Assembly (NCBI GenBank): GCA_008638375.1
Contig: CM018051.1
Coordinates: 33,391,740-33,455,739, forward strand
Direction of reading: 5' to 3'
Length of the DNA: 64,000 bases
Source of the DNA: Nyssa sinensis
Lineage: Eukaryota > Streptophyta > Magnoliopsida > Cornales > Nyssaceae
Part shown: positions 59,852-64,000 of the stretch, one piece after another
Layout: every line of letters starts with the position of its first letter
Numbering within the stretch: position 1 is the stretch's first letter
Position numbers and translations under genes: made by a program
The notes under the pieces: generated by a model
Database searches by the model: none
What the model saw: only the letters and a program-made list of their open reading frames with translations
What the model was told of the DNA's origin: nothing

Positions 59852-59853
59852 CT

Positions 59854-59878
59854 TGTTGCCCAAATATTTACCCTAGGG
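59854..59878 (-). repeat. 3' terminus of the Copia 5' LTR
   Basis: Minus-strand CCCTAGGGTAAATATTTGGG plus CAACA. The remainder is displaced by insertion of LTR E at 59879 and should reappear beyond the window. Confidence 0.7.
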
Positions 59879-60294
59879 TGTAACACCCCGATCCTGTATA
59901 ATTAATAATTAAATATTAATTATTAATTAATACCGGCTCAGAGAATAATCAAGGGAATTAACCCTAATCTCCCGACGGTCAAGATAGACCGATAAAATAA
60001 TTAAAACATGTTCGAGAATAGGGTACAATACCCGAACCTAATTACTAATTAATTAGGTGAAATAATGTCAATTTAACATTAACGGAACCCGAATTAGTTA
60101 ACCCCGAAAATCCCGAATGACTAATAAATGACACGGAACCTCTGACACTGTAGATAACTGAAATATGAAACTCTCGGAACAAACCGCATCGAAAAAGGAG
60201 TTACAGAATGAAAGTTATGAGGCAAACATCAAAAAACTGAATTAATGTGCAGCCAAACAGGGCCTTAGCCCAAAATGGTGAAAAAGGGGGCAAA

Positions 60295-60377
60295 TGGGAG
60301 GCCAAGGGAATTGAACCCTTGACCTTTGAGAGGGGATGAATTTTTCTCAAAAAACTTACCAACTTGGCTGCCATTAC
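60295..60377 (-). ncRNA. tRNA-like segment in LTR E, antisense to the LTR
   Basis: On the minus strand: A-box-like GCAGCCAAGTTGGTAAG, then a T arm in which CAAGGG and CCCTTG flank TTCAATT (60303-60321). Homologue of 31301-31385 in LTR F, at the same distance (about 420-500 bp) from the LTR start. Probably a tRNA-derived fossil. Confidence 0.38.
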
Positions 60378-60514
60378 CTTGTGCATATATATACAACTCA
60401 ATTGTATATATCTCTAAGTTAACCAAGCCCCACCTCAAATTGCACCAATGAGGTTACATGCAAACCCCACATGATGGTTTCCCTTAGCCCACATCAGCCC
60501 TAAACCCACTGAAT

Positions 60515-60519
<5 letters not shown>

Positions 60520-60554
<35 letters not shown>
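60520..60554. repeat. (AT)n microsatellite in LTR E
   Basis: About 35 bp of AT dinucleotides; a second run lies at about 60584-60599. Confidence 0.92.
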
Positions 60555-60557
<3 letters not shown>

Positions 60558-62103
60558 AGAGATATATTTGTATAGGTGTGTGTATATATATATATATATC
60601 ATACATAATAAGTGGGCTACAAGGAGGCCTTGTGTGTCTCGGATGGGGAGGAAAGAAATGAGAAGCCAACTGCCTGTGTGTGTGTGCTCGGTGGAGGTTA
60701 GTGAGGGCTGCCAAAGTGAGCTTGCCATGCAAGTGTATGTGCATGCAATGTGTGTGTGTCTTCAAGGAGATGCACCAAAGAAAAGGAACTGAGGGGCACT
60801 ACTGGATCTGAGCAAACACCCCCACCAAGCCTGAAACGAGTCATTAAGGAGGAAGCCACTGTCTAAAAAGGTAAACACTAAAGTTACCAAATTTTCTGTT
60901 TTGATTTATTGGTGCTGTTCCGATAATTTTTAGACCATAGAAACTGTATATAGATGTTACTGTGAGGCTTGGGATGGTTATAGAACAACTGAGAAGGTTG
61001 GATAGGCATAGAAAACATAAAACCGAGACCCAACCGCCATGGATGACACCTCCAAAACTGGGCCTGATTCGACCTCCCTAAAACAAAGTTTTGATGGTTT
61101 AGAAATGATCTAGACACTGATAGGGTCTCAAATACACCAACCCGCGACCCTAAAACACTGATTTAGACCCTCAAAACCGAACCTGTGAGTCTCGGCCATG
61201 GAACCCAAAACCTGAAACGAACACTTAAACTGAAATTTGTAAACGGGGACTTGAAGCCCATGAGATGTGGGTCATAGCAAGCCAAGTCTCACCGGATTTG
61301 GTTGAGAAACGGCCGTGCTAGAGCAAACGATAATCTGATCGGAAAACCGAAATGGGACACTGAAAACTATATATTTTGAGGTTTAAAAACAGTCCTAAAA
61401 TGATCCCTAATGTCCTAGGATCTGTTTGGTATAAAAATCTTGAAAAACGGACGAGAAAACCAAGAGAAACAGTGAGGGAAACCTTACCGTCCGTACGCCG
61501 GCGCCGGGAACGTTGCCGGAGAAGACCACCGGAAAAACGCGCGGTAGAATGGGTTTTTTTATAGCCGGGCCGGATCTTGAATCGAGTCGGGTGGGACCCG
61601 ACCGAATACCCCTTGGGTCATTAAGCTGCGTCGTTTTGGAGTTAGGGATTTTAAATTTAAAAGCTAAATTCTGACTGTTTGGTTCCATGGTTAACGAATT
61701 AAAATTGGGAACTAGATAACCTAACCGTGGATAGGGGCCAAATTGGGGATAGAGGGGACATGTAATTCCGGTTCTCTGGCCTAACTGAACCGGTTGGTTT
61801 TTGGAGGTTTTGGACTGGTTCAATTTTTGAACCTAAAAACCAAAGGGTTTGAACCCTTAATTTATAAAATTATGTTTTGACCCCTATAAGTTCCTGAAAT
61901 TACGGATTTGTCCCCACTGTTTAACAGAATCCTACTGTGGCCCAGAATTTTGAGAAATTATTCATTTAAGCCCTGAATAAATTAATTAAATAATAAAATT
62001 ATTATTTTATTAAATAGGTAAAATTACAATTTTACCCCTAGACATTAAATATGTCAAACAGAGTCCAAATAAATTAAATAAATAGTGTATCTTCACTATT
62101 TCA

Positions 62104-63215
62104 AGCATTCTGGACTCAATGGTATAGTCGGATTTTGGAAATACAGTCCCGAAAAATACAGACCGTAAGTGATAAATGACCGAACTGCCCCTGATGGTAC
62201 CCAGACCCAAATAAAAATATCAGATAGCCTATTTTGACTACCTCGGGCATTCTGAACTCAACGGTGAGGTCCGTTTAATGAACTGAGGTCCCGAAAAATA
62301 CAGACACATAAAGTGTAAATGACCAAATTGCCCTTAATGATACCCAGGGTCGATTAAACATAACAGACAGTCCAATTTCACTATGTTGGACGCTCTGGAC
62401 CCAATGGTGGGGTCCATTTTATGAACTGACGTGCCGAAAAATATGACACATGAAATTACCAAATTACCCCTGATACCGTACGAGACCTAAACAAAATTCA
62501 ATTGGGACGAAACTGATACCGGTAGGAGCCCAGACACTGGTGAGACTGTATACTTGATTAGATGACGAATCGGGGTCAGAATTACACAAAACGTAAAACG
62601 ACCAAAATACCCCTGAGCACTATAAGTGCAAAGTAGAGGTCGAATAAAGGTCAAACTGATCTGATAAATTATCATAGGGATAATTATGAACACTGAAGGG
62701 CTAAATAAGACTCCGAGACAGTCAACCCGTAAAACGAGAAATGATCGATGTGTCCCGACGATCTAAAGCAGATACCAAATGAAGTCCAAGGGACTTACAA
62801 ATTTATACATGAGATATATGGGACGTTCTGAGGACCATGATAGGGTCCGGGGCAAAAATGAAAAAATTACTGTTTTGCCCCTAAGACTAAATAAGTACCC
62901 AATTGATACCGATTAAAGTCTAAAAGACTTAAAACTTCATATATACGATATATGGGATATTCTGAGGACCATAGCAGGGTCCGGGATAGGAATGGCGAAA
63001 TTACCATTTTGCCCCTATGGTTAAAATGAGAACCTAACTGATACCGATTAGAGTCCAAAGGACGTAGAACTTTGTACTTAAGATATAAAGACTATTCCGA
63101 AGACCACGACAGGGTCCGGGACAAAAATGGTAAAATTACCATTTTGCCCCTAAGGTTGAATGAGTGCCTGACTGATAACAATTGAAGTCTAAATGACTTA
63201 GGATATAATCCTAAT
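62104..63215 (+). repeat. Tandem array of the roughly 140-bp LTR module in LTR E
   Basis: Six clear units begin with GGxATTCTGxACxxAATGGT-like or GATATTCTGAGGACCATAG-like blocks at 62104, 62245, 62388, 62821, 62955 and 63090 (spacing 134-143 bp within runs). Each is followed by GGGTCC, a CCCGAAAAATA-like or CCGGGACAAAAATG block and an AAATGACCAAATTGCCCC-like block. The stretch at 62470-62820 is a more degenerate part of the same array. Confidence 0.82.
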
Positions 63216-64000
63216 AATTGCTAAGCCTGATTAAAGAATGAAATAGCCTCGGGTGAGACCCAATGGAAGGGCGATAGGCTACTAGGCTATCTTAGGTAAT
63301 CCGATAGATACCTAAGATGACGAATGAGACCTGAATGGATGAGTTCTAATCTGTCTGTGATTGATGATTATTATTCAGGATATACATGGAGATGCCTGAC
63401 GTACCTGGAGGTTATCAGATTATTTATGCAAGGAAATAAGCGTAAAGTTTGTGAGTAACTCCTGACACTGTACTGTATTTTGATTCACTGTCTGTCCTTT
63501 ATGAGTAACTTCTGACACTGTTTTGATACTGTCCCTTGATCTACTGATTTGTTTTGAATGCCATACGGTTTAAATGCAATTATTTAAATGCATGTTTTTC
63601 GTACTATATCACTTATGACATGGTTTTAGTCTTTTTAAATACTTGACTATATTCCTGATCCCTGTGCTAGCATTCCGTACTGTTTTCCCGTTTTGAACTG
63701 TTGAAATAAAATGGATATATTAAACCATTATTTCCGAAACGATTAAATAAACCATGTGATATAGGCAAAGAACAACATTTTGTTGTATCGTACCGCTTTG
63801 TATAGTATACTGTCTGAATGCTATATTGTTTAAATGTATGTACTTAATGTACGCCCTTTGTACCACATTCCACGTGATGTGCTTGTGTCCTTCGAATTAG
63901 GGATTCCGTTCAGTTCGGTTATGTGCTGTCCGTTAATGATATGTCTGCCTCGATTGATATGTTTCGTCCGGTTCTGACATGTTCCGTCCGTTAATGATGT

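Larger units (their letters stand above)
48569..59878 (-). mobile_element. SIRE-like Ty1/Copia element, reverse, with nested insertions
   Basis: Minus-strand Copia element. Its 5' LTR is represented only by 59854-59878 before LTR E interrupts it. Next come the PBS-like site (59839-59851), gag, protease, integrase, RT and RNase H in Copia order, an env-like or extra 3' region (about 50536-51480), a PPT-like tract (50032-50050) and the 3' LTR (48569-50031). Solo LTR D splits it between protease and integrase, and a LTR G-like fragment lies in the 3' region. The gag type and the long region between RNase H and the LTR suggest the SIRE (Maximus) clade. Confidence 0.88.
59879..64000 (+). repeat. 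Gypsy LTR E, forward, runs past the window end (at least 4.1 kb)
   Basis: Starts TGTAACACCCCGATCCTG in the Copia 5' LTR (preceding 5 bp TAGGG would be its left duplication). Same family as F: shared AGAATAATCAAGG, GATAGACCGATAAAATAATT and AAACATGTTC-type blocks. It contains (AT)n at 60520-60554, a tRNA-like module (about 60295-60377, minus), a donor-like AAAAAGGTAAACAC (about 60866), a near-palindrome at about 61588-61602, AACCGGTTGG (about 61788) and at least six roughly 140-bp modules (62104, 62245, 62388, 62821, 62955 and 63090). Its end, and whether a full element follows, are outside the window. Short frames (60201-60401, 61376-61564) lack domains. Confidence 0.82.

Overview
The window looks like heterochromatic or intergenic DNA from a flowering plant, probably a eudicot with a large AT-rich genome. 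I find no host gene that I can support. Almost everything is transposon sequence, stacked by nested insertion. The evidence for a plant is: primer-binding sites complementary to the plant initiator Met tRNA, two Ty3/Gypsy chromovirus-type elements (Tekay/Del-like) with 3.3 kb LTRs, a Ty1/Copia element with a SIRE-like gag, and CACTA (En/Spm) transposase remnants with plant-specific domains (DUF4218, DUF4216 and the Ptta/En/Spm plant transposase domain).

Layout. 1-8178 is Gypsy element 1: the last 23 bp of its 5' LTR, a decayed gag-pol and a complete 3' LTR. It sits in a CACTA element whose fragments lie at 8179-9063 and about 12852-15172. The CACTA is split again by a rearranged Gypsy LTR (9064 to about 12851) and cut at 15173 by a further LTR-like sequence, H. 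H contains two solo LTRs with target-site duplications: B (16973-21127, reverse, AGTCG) and C (22428-26312, forward, CAAAC/CTAAC). C lies in an eight-copy tandem repeat of about 171 bp. 26790-31796 is the 5' end (LTR, PBS, short leader) of a reverse Gypsy element, F. 31797-32609 holds Copia LTR scraps.

From about 32610 there is a three-level nest. A truncated LTR, I (32610-34246 and 47803-48330), contains solo LTR G (34247-47797, TSD CTAGT). G contains complete Gypsy element 2 (34830-46116, TSD GTATA). 48569-59878 is a reverse SIRE-like Copia element (gag, protease, integrase, RT, RNase H, possible env-like region, 3' LTR). It is interrupted by solo LTR D (54186-58339, TSD ATTTT). Its 5' LTR is cut at 59879 by LTR E, which runs past the window end.

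The coding regions once supplied Gag, protease, RT/RNase H and integrase to make and insert element cDNA, and the CACTA proteins once acted in cut-and-paste transposition. All are now broken. In element 2 every in-frame stop is explained by C-to-T or G-to-A change. The most interesting material is non-coding: the long LTRs share tandem modules of about 140 bp, splice-site-like motifs, palindromes and tRNA-like modules that conventional annotation would not name. I did not find a convincing new host-encoded system.
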